Shown: positions 20,164 to 29,459 of the stretch, piece by piece | Layout of the letters: each line of letters opens with the position of its first letter | Position numbering within the stretch: the stretch's first letter is position 1 | Origin: Pectobacterium carotovorum | GTDB taxonomy: Bacteria; Pseudomonadota; Gammaproteobacteria; Enterobacterales; Enterobacteriaceae | DNA length: 64,000 nucleotides | NCBI RefSeq assembly: GCF_033898505.1 | Contig: NZ_JAXAFK010000003.1 | Coordinates: forward strand, 372,001-436,000 | Direction of reading: 5' to 3' | Position numbers and translations under genes: made by a program | The notes under the pieces: model-generated | Told to the model about the DNA's origin: nothing | The model's input: the letters and a program-made list of their open reading frames with translations, nothing else | Database searches by the model: none

Positions 20164-20358
20164 TCACAGAAAGGGGAAAGCCGTCCCAGACTGAACCTTT
20201 TTGGATGAAGGAACGACTAGCTCCTCGGCGGGAATCGACCAGATACCGCCGCCAAGAAATCCGGCCAGACCAACGGCTTCTACGTTGCCTGACGGTAATT
20301 CACGGCGGCTTGGATCGCTCAGTCGGTCAGTATTCAGATTGCTGTTTCTATTCGTCAT
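20164..20358 (-). CDS. Small unknown ORF, 64 residues, with Gly-rich hydrophobic core
   Basis: I do not recognise this protein. The ATG at 20356-20358 has a near-ideal ribosome-binding site, AGGAGA, 8 bases upstream, which is why I call it. The first 30 residues are polar and charged (Asn, Asp, Arg, Ser); then comes the apolar, glycine-rich stretch VGLAGFLGGGIWSI, followed by a polar tail ending in FPFL. The shape recalls a short membrane-active or precursor peptide, but there is no clear double-glycine leader and no processing or transport gene next to it, so no function is claimed. It is convergent with apaH and lies downstream of the DMT transporter gene on the same strand. An inverted repeat (20386-20425) occupies its leader. 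Confidence 0.5.
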   Translation of the reverse strand: MTNRNSNLNTDRLSDPSRRELPSGNVEAVGLAGFLGGGIWSIPAEELVVPSSKKVQSGTAFPFL

Positions 20359-20385
20359 GCTTACTGTCTCCTATCTACCAAACAC

Positions 20386-20425
20386 AGCGGCTTAACGACA
20401 TCTCAATTTAACGACGAAAGCCGCT
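20386..20425 (-). repeat. Inverted repeat with internal direct repeats upstream of the 64-residue ORF
   Basis: AGCGGCTT (20386-20393) is repeated inverted as AAGCCGCT (20418-20425). Between them TTAACGAC occurs twice in the same direction (20392-20399 and 20408-20415). It lies 28 bases before the small ORF start and could be an operator or an mRNA leader hairpin. Confidence 0.45.
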
Positions 20426-20489
20426 ACTCGTTTTCATACTAGCGATGATAGATGACGGAAATGTGATCAATTCCCGCTAAGTCTCTCTC

Positions 20490-21014
20490 TCATTGTGGTT
20501 GCTTATGGGTTGCAACAGCAGGTTTTATCAGCGGTTGAGAAGCCGCAGAGTATTGCACCACCAGCATCCCCATCACGATTAATGCGACTCCCGCTATCCG
20601 CCCTAGCGTTGCAGGCTTCACCGCCAGCCCCATCAAGCCAAAATGATCGATAATCAGCGATGCCACAACCTGACCAGCAATCACACAGACAATAAAGCCT
20701 GAAGCGCCGAGCTTTGGCGTCAGCAATAACGCGGCGGTGATATAAGCAACGCCCGCCACGCCACCCAGCCAAATCCACCACGGCCCCTGTAAAGCAGGGC
20801 CAACCGCAGGCGTCGGTATTCGGGCAGCAAACAGGATCGGCAACAGCACACAAATACTGACCAGCAGTGAGACCAGCGTTGCCCAAAGTGGATGGCCTAA
20901 CGCGCGCCCCAGCGCTGCATTGCTGGCAGCCTGAAAAGGCACAATGCTCCCGGCAAGCACAGCGATACCCAGCGGCAGCAGCAATGAGAGAGAAAAAGAA
21001 GAGAATAACGACAT
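20490..21014 (-). CDS. DMT-family (YdcZ/DUF606) membrane transporter
   Basis: A 174-residue inner-membrane protein with about five hydrophobic segments, matching the YdcZ/DUF606 branch of the drug/metabolite transporter superfamily. Typical family segments are GSIVPFQAASNAALGRALGHPLWATLVS at the N-terminal end, PWWIWLGGVAGVAYITAALLLTPKLGAS, and IAGQVVASLIIDHFG. Such proteins are about half the size of full EamA carriers and probably work as dimers. The substrate is not known. The LysR-type regulator at 21126 is divergently transcribed from the 111-base gap and is its likely controller. There is no counterpart between apaH and folA in E. coli, so the pair is an insertion here. Confidence 0.85.
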   Translation of the reverse strand: MSLFSSFSLSLLLPLGIAVLAGSIVPFQAASNAALGRALGHPLWATLVSLLVSICVLLPILFAARIPTPAVGPALQGPWWIWLGGVAGVAYITAALLLTPKLGASGFIVCVIAGQVVASLIIDHFGLMGLAVKPATLGRIAGVALIVMGMLVVQYSAASQPLIKPAVATHKQPQ

Positions 21015-21125
21015 GGAACCCCCTGGCTCACACTATAAAGTTCACAACGTAATTGGGATGTTCCAATACTCAACCATCCACTAAACTGATGGAAATTCGT
21101 AATTCATACAGAAGGCATTCGTATA

Positions 21126-22031
21126 ATGGATGATTTGCGTCGTATCGATATGAATCTGCTGCTAACGCTGCACGCGCTGTTGACGGAAAAACACGTCACG
21201 CGGGCAGCGCTGCGCCTGCACCGCAGTCAGCCTGCCGTTAGCCATTCACTATCACAGCTTCGCCAGATTTTTAACGATCCGCTGTTAGTCCGGCGTGAAG
21301 TTGGCCTGACGCTGACGACCCGCGCTCAGGCGCTACTCGCCCCGCTGGAACAGGCGCTGGATCAGTTGAACGGGCTTATCCAGACACCGCAGTTCGATCC
21401 GCGCCATACCACGCGGCATTTCCGTTTAGCACTCTCCGATTACGGTACGAATGCCGTCTTGCCAACGCTCATGCAGCATCTGCGCACACAGGCACCCGGC
21501 ATTTCACTGGCTATCAGTCATGCCGGTCGTGAAATGATGCTGGCACAGTTGATCGATGGAGAAATCGACTTAGGCCTCGGCGTTTTTCCCGAACGCCCAC
21601 CCGAGGTGCACGCCGAGCTTCTTTTTGAAGAGCAGTTTGCCTGTCTGGCCGACCGTGCCACGCTGCCGGAAAACGGTACGCTATCGTTTGAAGCGTGGCT
21701 GGAGCGGCCACATGTTCTGGTCACCATGCACCCTGACTCTGCCAATGAAGTGGACAACACGCTGGCTGCAAGCAATCTGTCGCGTAATGTCGTGTTAACG
21801 CTGCCCCACTGGCATGCAGCCATCAATCTTATTGCCGGTACTGACCTGATTTTGACCGCCGCGCGGCGTAGCATGGCACGGGTTAATACGCCCGATTTAC
21901 ACATTTTCCCGCCTCCGTTCACGATACCCGACTTTGCCTTCCAGCAAGTATGGCACACGCGACGCGAGAGCGATCCTGCGCATCGCTGGCTGAGACAAGT
22001 CATTTGGGAAAGCTGTCAGACGGCAAATTAA
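21126..22031 (+). CDS. LysR-family transcriptional regulator
   Basis: A 301-residue LysR-type regulator. The N-terminal winged helix-turn-helix is clear: LRRIDMNLLLTLHALLTEKHVTRAALRLHRSQPAVSHSLSQLR. A linker helix leads to the periplasmic-binding-like effector domain from about residue 95 (RHFRLALSDYGTNAVLPTLM). The effector is unknown. It is divergent from the DMT transporter gene, the usual arrangement for an LTTR that controls its neighbour. The intergenic region contains ATTCGTA twice (about 21093 and 21117), a possible half-site repeat. It converges on folA, whose terminator lies just after its stop. Confidence 0.9.
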   Translation: MDDLRRIDMNLLLTLHALLTEKHVTRAALRLHRSQPAVSHSLSQLRQIFNDPLLVRREVGLTLTTRAQALLAPLEQALDQLNGLIQTPQFDPRHTTRHFRLALSDYGTNAVLPTLMQHLRTQAPGISLAISHAGREMMLAQLIDGEIDLGLGVFPERPPEVHAELLFEEQFACLADRATLPENGTLSFEAWLERPHVLVTMHPDSANEVDNTLAASNLSRNVVLTLPHWHAAINLIAGTDLILTAARRSMARVNTPDLHIFPPPFTIPDFAFQQVWHTRRESDPAHRWLRQVIWESCQTAN

Positions 22032-22046
22032 AACATCGGGTGAGAA

Positions 22047-22075
22047 AACGAAAAAACCCGCAACAAGGCGGGTTT
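22047..22075 (-). terminator. folA terminator
   Basis: AAACCCGC (22054-22061) pairs with GCGGGTTT (22068-22075). Read on the minus strand the stem is followed by TTTTTTCGTTTT, a strong intrinsic signal 29 bases after the folA stop. On the plus strand it may also help end the LysR transcript, but the tail is poor. Confidence 0.8.
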
Positions 22076-22103
22076 AACGATTTATCGACAGCATGTTAGG
22101 CGC

Positions 22104-22586
22104 TTAGCGGCGTTCCAGAATTTCGAAGCAGTAACTGTGTGAGTTGCGCTCGTCAGCATCATGGAATTCGCTGAAAACAGACTGCCATTCATCCGGCTCG
22201 TAGTCAGGGAAATGCGTGTCGCCTTCCACTTCAGCATCAATGTGCGTCAGGTAGAGACGATTGGCCTGCGCCAGCATTTGCTGATAAATACTGCCGCCGC
22301 CAATCACCATCACTTCCTCAACGTCGCCCGCCGCCGCCAGCGCAGCGTCCAGCGAAGAGACCCAGGTCACACGATCGTCATCACCGGGATGATTGCTGAC
22401 GACAATGTTCAGTCGGCCGGGCAGCGGCTGACCGATAGAACGGAAAGTATTACGCCCCATAATAATCGGCTTATTCAGCGTATTACGCTTAAACCACGCC
22501 AGATCGGCTGGCAAATGCCACGGCATCGCGTTTTCCATGCCAATCACGCGATCCACTGCCAGTGCAGCAATCAAACTAATAACCAT
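22104..22586 (-). CDS. folA: Dihydrofolate reductase
   Basis: Reduces dihydrofolate to tetrahydrofolate with NADPH; target of trimethoprim. The 160-residue protein (E. coli 159) has the signature [22 protein letters not shown], the catalytic acid D28 in LPADLAWFK, the NADPH-binding GRNTF, VVSNH and VIGGGSIYQ segments, and the C-terminal [11 protein letters not shown]. All substrate-binding positions visible look wild type. It lies near apaH, as in E. coli, but separated from it by the DMT/LysR pair. Confidence 0.97.
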   Translation of the reverse strand: MVISLIAALAVDRVIGMENAMPWHLPADLAWFKRNTLNKPIIMGRNTFRSIGQPLPGRLNIVVSNHPGDDDRVTWVSSLDAALAAAGDVEEVMVIGGGSIYQQMLAQANRLYLTHIDAEVEGDTHFPDYEPDEWQSVFSEFHDADERNSHSYCFEILERR

Positions 22587-22684
22587 GGTGAAAAAACCCT
22601 GTAGGTCAGAAAATTGCTGACACTATACGGAAAGCCCCTCCGCTCGTCGATATACAGATCTGGCGGAAATGTAATATAAGAGTT

Positions 22685-23155
22685 TTATACTCCCGGCCGT
22701 TTGCGGTAGAGCCAGATTCCCGGTAAAGACAGGCCGATAGAGAGCGCACCAACGATAAAACTCGCTTTCAGGAAATTGGTAATCATGACGCTCATCAGCG
22801 CTTCACTGTAGCCAAGATGCGAAATCTCCACCACCGAAATCATCGCCGTGTAGGCAGAAATACCGGGAAACATCGGGATTACGGCCGCGACGGTGAAGAC
22901 TTTCGGATGCGCCAGCAGCCAGCGTGACCAGCGAATACCGATGATGCCAATCAGGATTGCTGCCAGAAACGACGCCCACTCAATATTCATACCGAAATGT
23001 ATCGCCAGAAACCGTACGCCGTGCCCGACGCCACCCAGCAGCGCACAGTAGGGCAGCACTTTCAGCGGTACGTTGAAGACCATCGCAAAGCCCAGCGCAG
23101 GGACCGCCGCCAGCACCATATCCTGCAAGAGCGCCCACAGTAAACTTAAGCCCAT
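22685..23155 (-). CDS. yjjB: YjjB, small subunit of the YjjPB exporter
   Basis: A 156-residue membrane protein matching E. coli YjjB (157), including the near-identical [25 protein letters not shown] and the end LWLYRKRPxV. It belongs to the ThrE-type threonine/serine exporter family in its split form. YjjP and YjjB together have been reported to export succinate in E. coli. I choose ATG 23155, which has GGGGGT six bases upstream and fits the E. coli N-terminus; an ATG at 23170 is also in frame. Its start overlaps the end of yjjP by 10 bases, so translation is coupled. Confidence 0.92.
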   Translation of the reverse strand: MGLSLLWALLQDMVLAAVPALGFAMVFNVPLKVLPYCALLGGVGHGVRFLAIHFGMNIEWASFLAAILIGIIGIRWSRWLLAHPKVFTVAAVIPMFPGISAYTAMISVVEISHLGYSEALMSVMITNFLKASFIVGALSIGLSLPGIWLYRKRPGV

Positions 23156-23919
23156 CCGCGTAACCCCCACAGCGACATCGCCATCACAACGCCAATACAG
23201 GTTGCCAGCGTCAGTAAACTCGCGACCGTCCAGCGTGCCAGGCCGGTATTCACATGGCCTTTAAACATATCCGCTACGGCGTTAATCAGCGGGAAACCGG
23301 GAACTAACAGCAGCACGCTCGCCGCCATCGCCACCGTCGAGGTTTGAGAAAAAGTGGGTAAGCGCATCAACAGTCCAGATGCCGACGTCGCGACAAATGC
23401 CGTAATGCAGAAGTTGATCAGCGGATTCAGGTGTCGCGCCGTAAAAACCTGCCGAACGTACATTGCCAGGCCGCTGGCAATCAGCGTGACGATAAATGCG
23501 TCCCACCCGCCGCCGTTCAAACGGCTGAAGCAGCCGCAGGAGAGCGCCACAACGGAAACCATCAGCCAGCGCGGGTAGCGCAAGGGTTTGATATTCCCCA
23601 GACGCTTTTCCACACCCGCCACATCCAGCAGTTTATGCTCGGCCATGATGACCGCATGCTGAACTTCAATGACGACGTGCATATTAATGCCGCGGTCCAC
23701 ATTCTTCCGCGTCGACGTCAGGCAATGCCCTTGCATGATAGTGGTCAGGACAATCGAGTTTGCCGAGATTGAGCTCTCAACGCTATCAGCGCCCAGAGCC
23801 ATCCCCAGCCGCGACGATAGCTGTTCCACGACCATACTCTCTGCGCCATGCTGTAACAGCAGCAGCGCACACTGGATGCACAATCGGGTTATTTCCCGCT
23901 GCTGTGGCGCTTCACCCAT
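23146..23919 (-). CDS. yjjP: YjjP, large subunit of the YjjPB exporter
   Basis: A 257-residue polytopic membrane protein (E. coli YjjP 256) of the ThrE family, partner of YjjB. Diagnostic segments are [49 protein letters not shown] and [26 protein letters not shown] place the start at ATG 23919 because [14 protein letters not shown] aligns with E. coli MQTEQQRAVTRLC and AGGGGA lies 10 bases upstream. The frame stays open to an ATG at 24036, which would add 39 residues encoded partly by an 18-base tandem repeat (23941-23994). In E. coli yjjPB lies elsewhere, so its place here between folA and carB is a rearrangement. Confidence 0.9.
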   Translation of the reverse strand: MGEAPQQREITRLCIQCALLLLQHGAESMVVEQLSSRLGMALGADSVESSISANSIVLTTIMQGHCLTSTRKNVDRGINMHVVIEVQHAVIMAEHKLLDVAGVEKRLGNIKPLRYPRWLMVSVVALSCGCFSRLNGGGWDAFIVTLIASGLAMYVRQVFTARHLNPLINFCITAFVATSASGLLMRLPTFSQTSTVAMAASVLLLVPGFPLINAVADMFKGHVNTGLARWTVASLLTLATCIGVVMAMSLWGLRGWA

Positions 23920-23922
23920 CCG

Positions 23923-23994
23923 TTTTGCGTCCCCTGTTTTTTCATTACTGACCTGTTTTTCATTACCGGCTTGTTTCCCATCACTGACCTGTTT
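23923..23994 (-). repeat. 18-base in-frame tandem repeat at the yjjP 5' end
   Basis: Three 18-base units (23941-23958, 23959-23976, 23977-23994) encode KQVSNE, KQAGNE and KQVSDG in the yjjP frame; a fourth decayed unit occupies 23923-23940. The frame is uninterrupted, so the repeat is either an N-terminal extension or the leader just before the start. Confidence 0.75.
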
Positions 23995-24185
23995 TGCACC
24001 ACGTAATGGTGCACGGCTCTCACATTCACTGACCATGTTGTTATCTCAACCCGCCCCTGAAATTAACCACAAAAAATGAAAGGACAATTGTTAACATATC
24101 GCCGCCGAATAACCAATAAGTGTGATGCGAATTCATTATTCTGGCGCTATCATTTCAAACGCTCTTACTCTTTTCACTCGCTGGA

Positions 24186-24806
24186 ATGACCATGCTAGAA
24201 ACATCGCTGTTTGTCGCCACCATCGCCACGCTGGGAATGCTCTCTCCCGGCCCTGACTTTTTCCTCGTCATCAAGAACGCCACGCGCTACCCACGCGTCG
24301 CCGCGCTGATGACCGCGTTTGGCGTAATCTGCGGCGTCGCAACCCATATGGCGTACTGTGTCGCCGGGCTGGCCGTCGTCATCACGACGACACCGTGGCT
24401 GTTTAATGTACTGAAATATGCTGGCGCCGCCTATCTGATCTGGATCGGTATTCAGGCGTTATTCGCGCGCGGTGGCAGCAAGATGGATGTTTCAACTCAG
24501 GGGCCGCAAAACGTCAGCCTGAAAAAAGCATTTCTGCAAGGTTACCTCTGTAACTTGCTTAACCCGAAAGCGACACTGTTCTTTCTGGCGATGTTCACAC
24601 AGGTCCTGAATATCCACTCTGGTATCGGTGAAAAGCTGTGGTACGCCATGATTATCTGGCTGTTATCTGTCGTCTGGTGGCCGGTACTGGTGCTGCTTTT
24701 CCAAAGCGAACCCGTGCGGCGTGGGCTGGCTAAGGCGCAGAAACTGGTGGATAAACTGCTGGGCACGGTGCTTATCGCCTTGGGTATCAAAGTCGCGCTG
24801 GGTTAG
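24186..24806 (+). CDS. LysE/RhtB-family amino acid exporter
   Basis: A 206-residue inner-membrane exporter of the LysE/RhtB family. The family hallmark MLSPGPDFFLVIKNA follows the first helix; then come GVICGVATHMAYCVAGLA, YAGAAYLIWIGIQAL and the conserved GYLCNLLNPKATLFFLAMF. About six hydrophobic segments are present. Members export threonine, homoserine, lysine or other amino acids; the substrate cannot be read from the sequence. A second in-frame ATG at 24192 has a slightly better upstream TGGA. It is divergent from yjjP and convergent with the VOC gene, with a 13-bp hairpin just after its end. Confidence 0.88.
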   Translation: MTMLETSLFVATIATLGMLSPGPDFFLVIKNATRYPRVAALMTAFGVICGVATHMAYCVAGLAVVITTTPWLFNVLKYAGAAYLIWIGIQALFARGGSKMDVSTQGPQNVSLKKAFLQGYLCNLLNPKATLFFLAMFTQVLNIHSGIGEKLWYAMIIWLLSVVWWPVLVLLFQSEPVRRGLAKAQKLVDKLLGTVLIALGIKVALG

Positions 24807-24853
24807 GCTTGCGGAGTGTTTTTTAGCCTGAAGCGATTGGGTTCGTGATATGA

Positions 24854-24883
24854 ATACCTTCCCAGTTTCCACTGGGAAGGTAT
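24854..24883. terminator. Perfect 13-bp hairpin between convergent genes
   Basis: ATACCTTCCCAGT (24854-24866) pairs with ACTGGGAAGGTAT (24871-24883) around a TTCC loop. It lies 47 bases after the exporter stop and 23 bases beyond the VOC gene stop, so it can serve both strands. T-runs are weak on either side. Confidence 0.55.
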
Positions 24884-24906
24884 GTTTGCGTTATTTCGAA
24901 GCGAGC

Positions 24907-25275
24907 TTAGTAGCTGGCATAATAAACCCGTATCCGATGTTGATCGGGATCTATCGCCACATATGTCAAACCGAAATCCATCTGGGTGACGTCCTGAATC
25001 AGGGTAATACCCCGTTCCTTCCAGCTTTCATACATCGCGTTCAGTGCAGCTTCACTCTCGACACGAATGGCCAATTCGCTACCACCGCCTGCCAGTTGGG
25101 CCACCGGTTTAACCTCATGTTTAGACCACACTCCCAATAACAACCCGGAGTCAAAGGCAAACATGGCAAAGTTTTCCGACTTCTCAACAGGTTTCAAATC
25201 AAACAGTTCACGATAGAAACGCTCACTGGTAACGGCATCTTCCACATATAAAATAATAAGATTTGGTGCGTTCAT
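24907..25275 (-). CDS. VOC-family (glyoxalase/bleomycin resistance-like) protein
   Basis: A 122-residue single-domain protein of the vicinal oxygen chelate superfamily. The start MNAPNLIILYVEDAVTSERFYRELF and the end YVAIDPDQHRIRVYYASY follow the usual beta-alpha-beta-beta-beta layout. The family includes glyoxalases, dioxygenases and antibiotic-binding proteins; the true reaction is unknown. I start at ATG 25275, which has GAGAA seven bases upstream and fits the domain boundary; the frame is open for 27 more codons with no homology. It lies 97 bases downstream of a WYL-domain regulator on the same strand, which may control it. Confidence 0.82.
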   Translation of the reverse strand: MNAPNLIILYVEDAVTSERFYRELFDLKPVEKSENFAMFAFDSGLLLGVWSKHEVKPVAQLAGGGSELAIRVESEAALNAMYESWKERGITLIQDVTQMDFGLTYVAIDPDQHRIRVYYASY

Positions 25276-25372
25276 CAGGGATTCTCTGTAATCAGGTGAG
25301 TAATAAGCAGAAGGCTTCTGCTTGCCTGAATGCATCGTAGTACGCACCGCTGTCAATTTTTGTCAGTAGCCA

Positions 25373-26062
25373 TTACTGCCGAGGAATGTCTTCTTTTTCA
25401 TGCCACTCTTTTAATAACTGCTGGCGACGACGGGGATAACGCTGATCCAAAACCGTCATGCTACGGATACGTTCAGCCCTGAAATGACGAAACTGCTGAC
25501 GAAGCTCGCACCAGGCGGCAATCACGTGCGTTTGATCGAAAAATCCTAATGCGAACGGCCAGATAATGCGCAGGGACTCATCGCCCTGAAGGTCGCAATA
25601 AGCAATCTCCGTACGGCGCTCCGCTCTGATAGCGTGACGCAAAGCGGATAAATCGATAACCACTGCGGGAGTAAATTCTGCCTTCCCCACTAATAACCCA
25701 GAAGAATCAAGCTCGTGGCGCAACTCTGGTGGTAATACCGCCGCAATTTTCATCAACGCATTACGGGCAGCGCCCCCTAAACGTTCATCAGTTCTTCTTG
25801 CTACCCAGCGCGAGCCCAATACTAATGCTTCAATTTCTTCTTCTGAAAACATCAGAGGAGGTAACATAAATCCTGGACGCAAGACGTATCCTAACCCTGC
25901 CTCCCCCTCAATATGCGCCCCCTGCGATTGTAATGTGGCAATATCACGATAGAGGGTTCTTTGGCTCACCCCTAATTTTTCCGCAAGATACGCTCCCGTT
26001 ACAGGAAAACGGTGATGGCGTAAGATCTGTAAAAGATCGAGCAAACGTTGCGTTCTGGACAT
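25373..26062 (-). CDS. YafY-type transcriptional regulator (HTH plus WYL domain)
   Basis: A 229-residue DeoR-like regulator. The N-terminal winged helix (SRTQRLLDLLQILRHHRFPVTGAYLAEKLGVSQRTLYRDIATL) is followed by a WYL ligand-sensing domain from about residue 140; its core motif region is IAYCDLQGDESLRIIWPFALGF. WYL domains bind nucleotides or nucleic acid in several characterised proteins. Sequence layout matches proteobacterial YafY-like regulators paired with VOC or DUF1349-type genes. The VOC gene directly downstream is a likely target. There is no equivalent at this place in E. coli. Confidence 0.87.
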   Translation of the reverse strand: MSRTQRLLDLLQILRHHRFPVTGAYLAEKLGVSQRTLYRDIATLQSQGAHIEGEAGLGYVLRPGFMLPPLMFSEEEIEALVLGSRWVARRTDERLGGAARNALMKIAAVLPPELRHELDSSGLLVGKAEFTPAVVIDLSALRHAIRAERRTEIAYCDLQGDESLRIIWPFALGFFDQTHVIAAWCELRQQFRHFRAERIRSMTVLDQRYPRRRQQLLKEWHEKEDIPRQ

Positions 26063-26154
26063 GATCTTACCTTGCTTAAAACGTGGGAAGTCTCTTCAAT
26101 ATTGGTCTGAAAGCATATTGATCGAAAAGAGGATTTCAGGCGAAGTAAAAATAC

Positions 26155-26186
26155 AAAAAGCCAGCGCTGTTGCCAACGCTGGCTTT
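26155..26186 (-). terminator. carAB terminator
   Basis: AAAGCCAGCG (26157-26166) pairs perfectly with CGCTGGCTTT (26177-26186). On the minus strand it is followed by TTGTATTTTTAC. It lies 35 bases beyond the carB stop. Confidence 0.8.
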
Positions 26187-26220
26187 CATTATCTGCTTAC
26201 TACCTACCGAAGTCGGTCAA

Positions 26221-29200
26221 TCAGCCTTTAATCATCGCATGCATTTCCTGCACGGAAGTCACCTTCTCCGTCGGGTCTGCCGTCAACGACATTGCCGTGG
26301 CGAAACCACCGTTCAGCGTGGTGTCGTAATGCACCTTGTATTGCAGCGCGCTGCGGCGAATCAGCTTGGAGTCTTCAATCGCCTGACGTCCTGCGGTGGT
26401 GTTGACGATGTAGGTGTACTCACCGTTCTTGATGCGGTCCTGAATGTGCGGACGACCTTCATGAACCTTGTTCACCAGACGCGGATTAATGCCAGCTTCA
26501 CCCAGTTCAATCGCCGTGCCGTGCGTCGCATCCAGTTCAAAACCGTGCTTCAGCAGCTTGGCCGCCAGATCTACCACGCGAGCCTTATCGCCTTCACGTA
26601 CCGACAGCAGCGCGCGTCCGGTTTTCTTCATGTGCGAGCTACTGCCCAGCATCGCTTTGGCAAACGCTTCAGCAAACGTGCGGCCAACACCCATCACTTC
26701 ACCGGTCGAACGCATTTCCGGCCCCAGAATCGGGTCGACGCCAGGGAATTTGTTGAACGGCAGCACCACTTCTTTCACCGAGTAGTACGGCGGGATAATT
26801 TCTTTCGTGACGCCCTGTTCAGCCAGCGTTTTGCCTGCCATCACACGAGCTGCGACTTTCGCCAACGGAACGCCAGTGGCTTTCGAGACAAACGGTACGG
26901 TACGTGCCGCACGCGGGTTCACTTCAATCAGATAAACTTCGTTATCCTTCACCGCGAACTGCACGTTCATCAGGCCGCGAACGCAGAGTTCAAACGCCAG
27001 TTTTTCAACCTGCTGACGCATCACGTCCTGAATCTCTTTGCTCAGCGTGTAGGCTGGCAGTGAACACGCTGAGTCACCGGAGTGAACCCCTGCCTGCTCG
27101 ATGTGCTCCATGATGCCGCCAATCAGTACACGCTCACCGTCACAGATCGCATCGACATCGACTTCGATAGCATCGTCAAGGAAACGGTCTAACAGAACAG
27201 GCGCATCGTTAGACACGCTAACGGCGGTCTGGAAGTAGCGACGCAGGTCAATTTCGTCATACACGATTTCCATCGCGCGGCCGCCCAGAACATAAGAAGG
27301 ACGGACAACCAGCGGGTAGCCGATGCCACGCGCTTTTTCTACCGCCTGTTCAATCGTCGCTACCGTAGCGTTAGCAGGCTGCTTCAGCCCCAGACGATTA
27401 ACCGCCTGTTGGAACCGTTCACGGTCTTCTGCACGGTCAATCGCATCCGGACTGGTACCGATAACCGGCACACCTGCCGCTTCCAGCGCACGCGCCAGTT
27501 TCAGCGGCGTCTGGCCGCCGTACTGCACGATAACGCCTTTTGGCTTCTCGATACGGACAATTTCCAGCACGTCTTCAAACGTTACTGGCTCGAAATACAG
27601 ACGGTCTGACGTGTCATAGTCTGTTGAAACGGTTTCCGGGTTGCAGTTGACCATGATGGTTTCATAGCCATCTTCACGCAGCGCCAGTGAAGCGTGGACG
27701 CAGCAGTAGTCAAATTCGATCCCTTGACCGATACGGTTCGGCCCGCCGCCCAGTACGATGATTTTGTCACGGTCCTGACTCGGATTAGCTTCACACTCTT
27801 CTTCATACGTGGAGTACATGTAAGCCGTGTCGGTCGCGAATTCTGCCGCACAGGTATCAACACGCTTGTACACCGGGTGCAGGTCGAACTTATCGCGCAG
27901 CTTGCGAATTTCGCTTTCCGCCACGCCAGCCAGTTTCGCCAGACGCGCATCGGCAAAGCCTTTACGCTTCAGCATACGCAGGAACTCGGCATCCAGCGCA
28001 GTTGCGCCTTTTTCTGCGACCTGCTCTTCCAGACGCACCAGCTCTTCAATCTGCACCAAGAACCAGCGGTCAACGTTAGTCAGGTTAAACACGCCATCAA
28101 CAGACATCCCCGCACGGAAGGCATCGGCGATGTACCAGATACGCTCGGCACCCGCATCTTTCAGCTCGCGGCGGATTTTGGTCAGTGCTTCAGGGTCGTC
28201 TAAATCCACTTTCGGATCGAAGCCGGTTGCGCCCACTTCCAGGCCACGCAGTGCTTTCTGCAGGGATTCCTGCTGCGTGCGGCCAATCGCCATCACTTCA
28301 CCCACAGATTTCATCTGCGTGGTCAGACGGTCGTTGGCACCAGCAAATTTCTCGAAGTTGAAACGTGGAATCTTAGTCACAACGTAGTCGATAGCAGGTT
28401 CGAAAGACGCTGGCGTACGGCCACCGGTGATGTCGTTCATCAGCTCATCGAGCGTGTAACCCACCGCCAGTTTGGCCGCGACTTTTGCAATCGGGAAGCC
28501 CGTCGCTTTAGACGCCAGCGCGGAAGAACGTGACACGCGCGGGTTCATTTCAATTACAATCAGACGACCTGTCTTCGGGTTCACCGAGAACTGGACGTTA
28601 GAACCGCCGGTTTCTACGCCGATTTCACGCAGTACCGCCATCGAGGCGTTACGCATGATTTGATATTCTTTATCGGTCAGCGTTTGCGCAGGTGCAACGG
28701 TGATGGAGTCTCCGGTGTGGATCCCCATCGCATCGAAGTTCTCGATGGAGCAGACGATGATGCAGTTGTCGTTCTTATCACGCACCACTTCCATCTCGTA
28801 CTCTTTCCAACCGATCAGCGATTCATCGATCAACAGCTCTTTGGTTGGTGACAGATCCAGACCGCGTTCGCAGATCTCTTCAAACTCTTCACGGTTGTAA
28901 GCGATACCCCCACCGGTGCCGCCCATCGTAAAGGAAGGACGGATGATGCACGGGAAGCCGACGTCGGCCGCGACAGCCAGCGCTTCTTCCATATTGTGTG
29001 CAATGCCGGAACGCGCGGTATCCAGACCGATCTTCTTCATCGCGACGTCAAAGCGGCGGCGATCTTCTGCTTTATCAATCGCATCCGCCGTTGCACCAAT
29101 CATGGTGACGCCGAATTCGGCCAGCACGCCCTGACGTTCCAGCTCCAGCGCACAGTTCAGCGCGGTCTGGCCGCCCATCGTTGGCAGCACCGCGTCTGGA

Positions 29201-29445
29201 CGCTCTTTTTCAATGATTTTGCGCACCACTTCCCAGTGAATCGGCTCGATGTAGGTCGCATCGGCCATTTCCGGGTCGGTCATGATGGTTGCTGGATTGG
29301 AGTTCACCAGAATAACGCGGTAACCCTCTTCACGCAGCGCTTTACAGGCTTGTGCACCCGAGTAGTCAAACTCACACGCCTGGCCGATAACAATCGGGCC
29401 TGCGCCCAGAATCAGGATGCTTTTAATATCTGTACGTTTTGGCAT
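26221..29445 (-). CDS. carB: Carbamoyl phosphate synthase, large subunit
   Basis: Makes carbamoyl phosphate from bicarbonate, two ATP and ammonia channelled from CarA; feeds arginine and pyrimidine synthesis. The 1074-residue protein (E. coli 1073) has two homologous ATP-grasp halves, the first opening [22 protein letters not shown] and the second [20 protein letters not shown]. The ATP-grasp motifs [11 protein letters not shown] and [12 protein letters not shown] are clear, as is the C-terminal allosteric domain, where UMP, IMP and ornithine act. carA is 14 bases upstream in the same operon. Confidence 0.98.
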   Translation of the reverse strand: MPKRTDIKSILILGAGPIVIGQACEFDYSGAQACKALREEGYRVILVNSNPATIMTDPEMADATYIEPIHWEVVRKIIEKERPDAVLPTMGGQTALNCALELERQGVLAEFGVTMIGATADAIDKAEDRRRFDVAMKKIGLDTARSGIAHNMEEALAVAADVGFPCIIRPSFTMGGTGGGIAYNREEFEEICERGLDLSPTKELLIDESLIGWKEYEMEVVRDKNDNCIIVCSIENFDAMGIHTGDSITVAPAQTLTDKEYQIMRNASMAVLREIGVETGGSNVQFSVNPKTGRLIVIEMNPRVSRSSALASKATGFPIAKVAAKLAVGYTLDELMNDITGGRTPASFEPAIDYVVTKIPRFNFEKFAGANDRLTTQMKSVGEVMAIGRTQQESLQKALRGLEVGATGFDPKVDLDDPEALTKIRRELKDAGAERIWYIADAFRAGMSVDGVFNLTNVDRWFLVQIEELVRLEEQVAEKGATALDAEFLRMLKRKGFADARLAKLAGVAESEIRKLRDKFDLHPVYKRVDTCAAEFATDTAYMYSTYEEECEANPSQDRDKIIVLGGGPNRIGQGIEFDYCCVHASLALREDGYETIMVNCNPETVSTDYDTSDRLYFEPVTFEDVLEIVRIEKPKGVIVQYGGQTPLKLARALEAAGVPVIGTSPDAIDRAEDRERFQQAVNRLGLKQPANATVATIEQAVEKARGIGYPLVVRPSYVLGGRAMEIVYDEIDLRRYFQTAVSVSNDAPVLLDRFLDDAIEVDVDAICDGERVLIGGIMEHIEQAGVHSGDSACSLPAYTLSKEIQDVMRQQVEKLAFELCVRGLMNVQFAVKDNEVYLIEVNPRAARTVPFVSKATGVPLAKVAARVMAGKTLAEQGVTKEIIPPYYSVKEVVLPFNKFPGVDPILGPEMRSTGEVMGVGRTFAEAFAKAMLGSSSHMKKTGRALLSVREGDKARVVDLAAKLLKHGFELDATHGTAIELGEAGINPRLVNKVHEGRPHIQDRIKNGEYTYIVNTTAGRQAIEDSKLIRRSALQYKVHYDTTLNGGFATAMSLTADPTEKVTSVQEMHAMIKG

Positions 29446-29459
29446 TTTCTCGCTCCTGA

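Noticed and set aside
20201..20411. Two plus-strand ORFs (64 and 68 residues) opposite the small apaH-proximal ORF
   Set aside because: Neither has a good ribosome-binding site, and the minus-strand frame with AGGAGA explains the region better.
26170..27063. 297-residue plus-strand ORF opposite carB
   Set aside because: It begins in the carB terminator and is antisense to a fully conserved gene; its His/Arg/Gln-rich composition is typical of antisense shadows.
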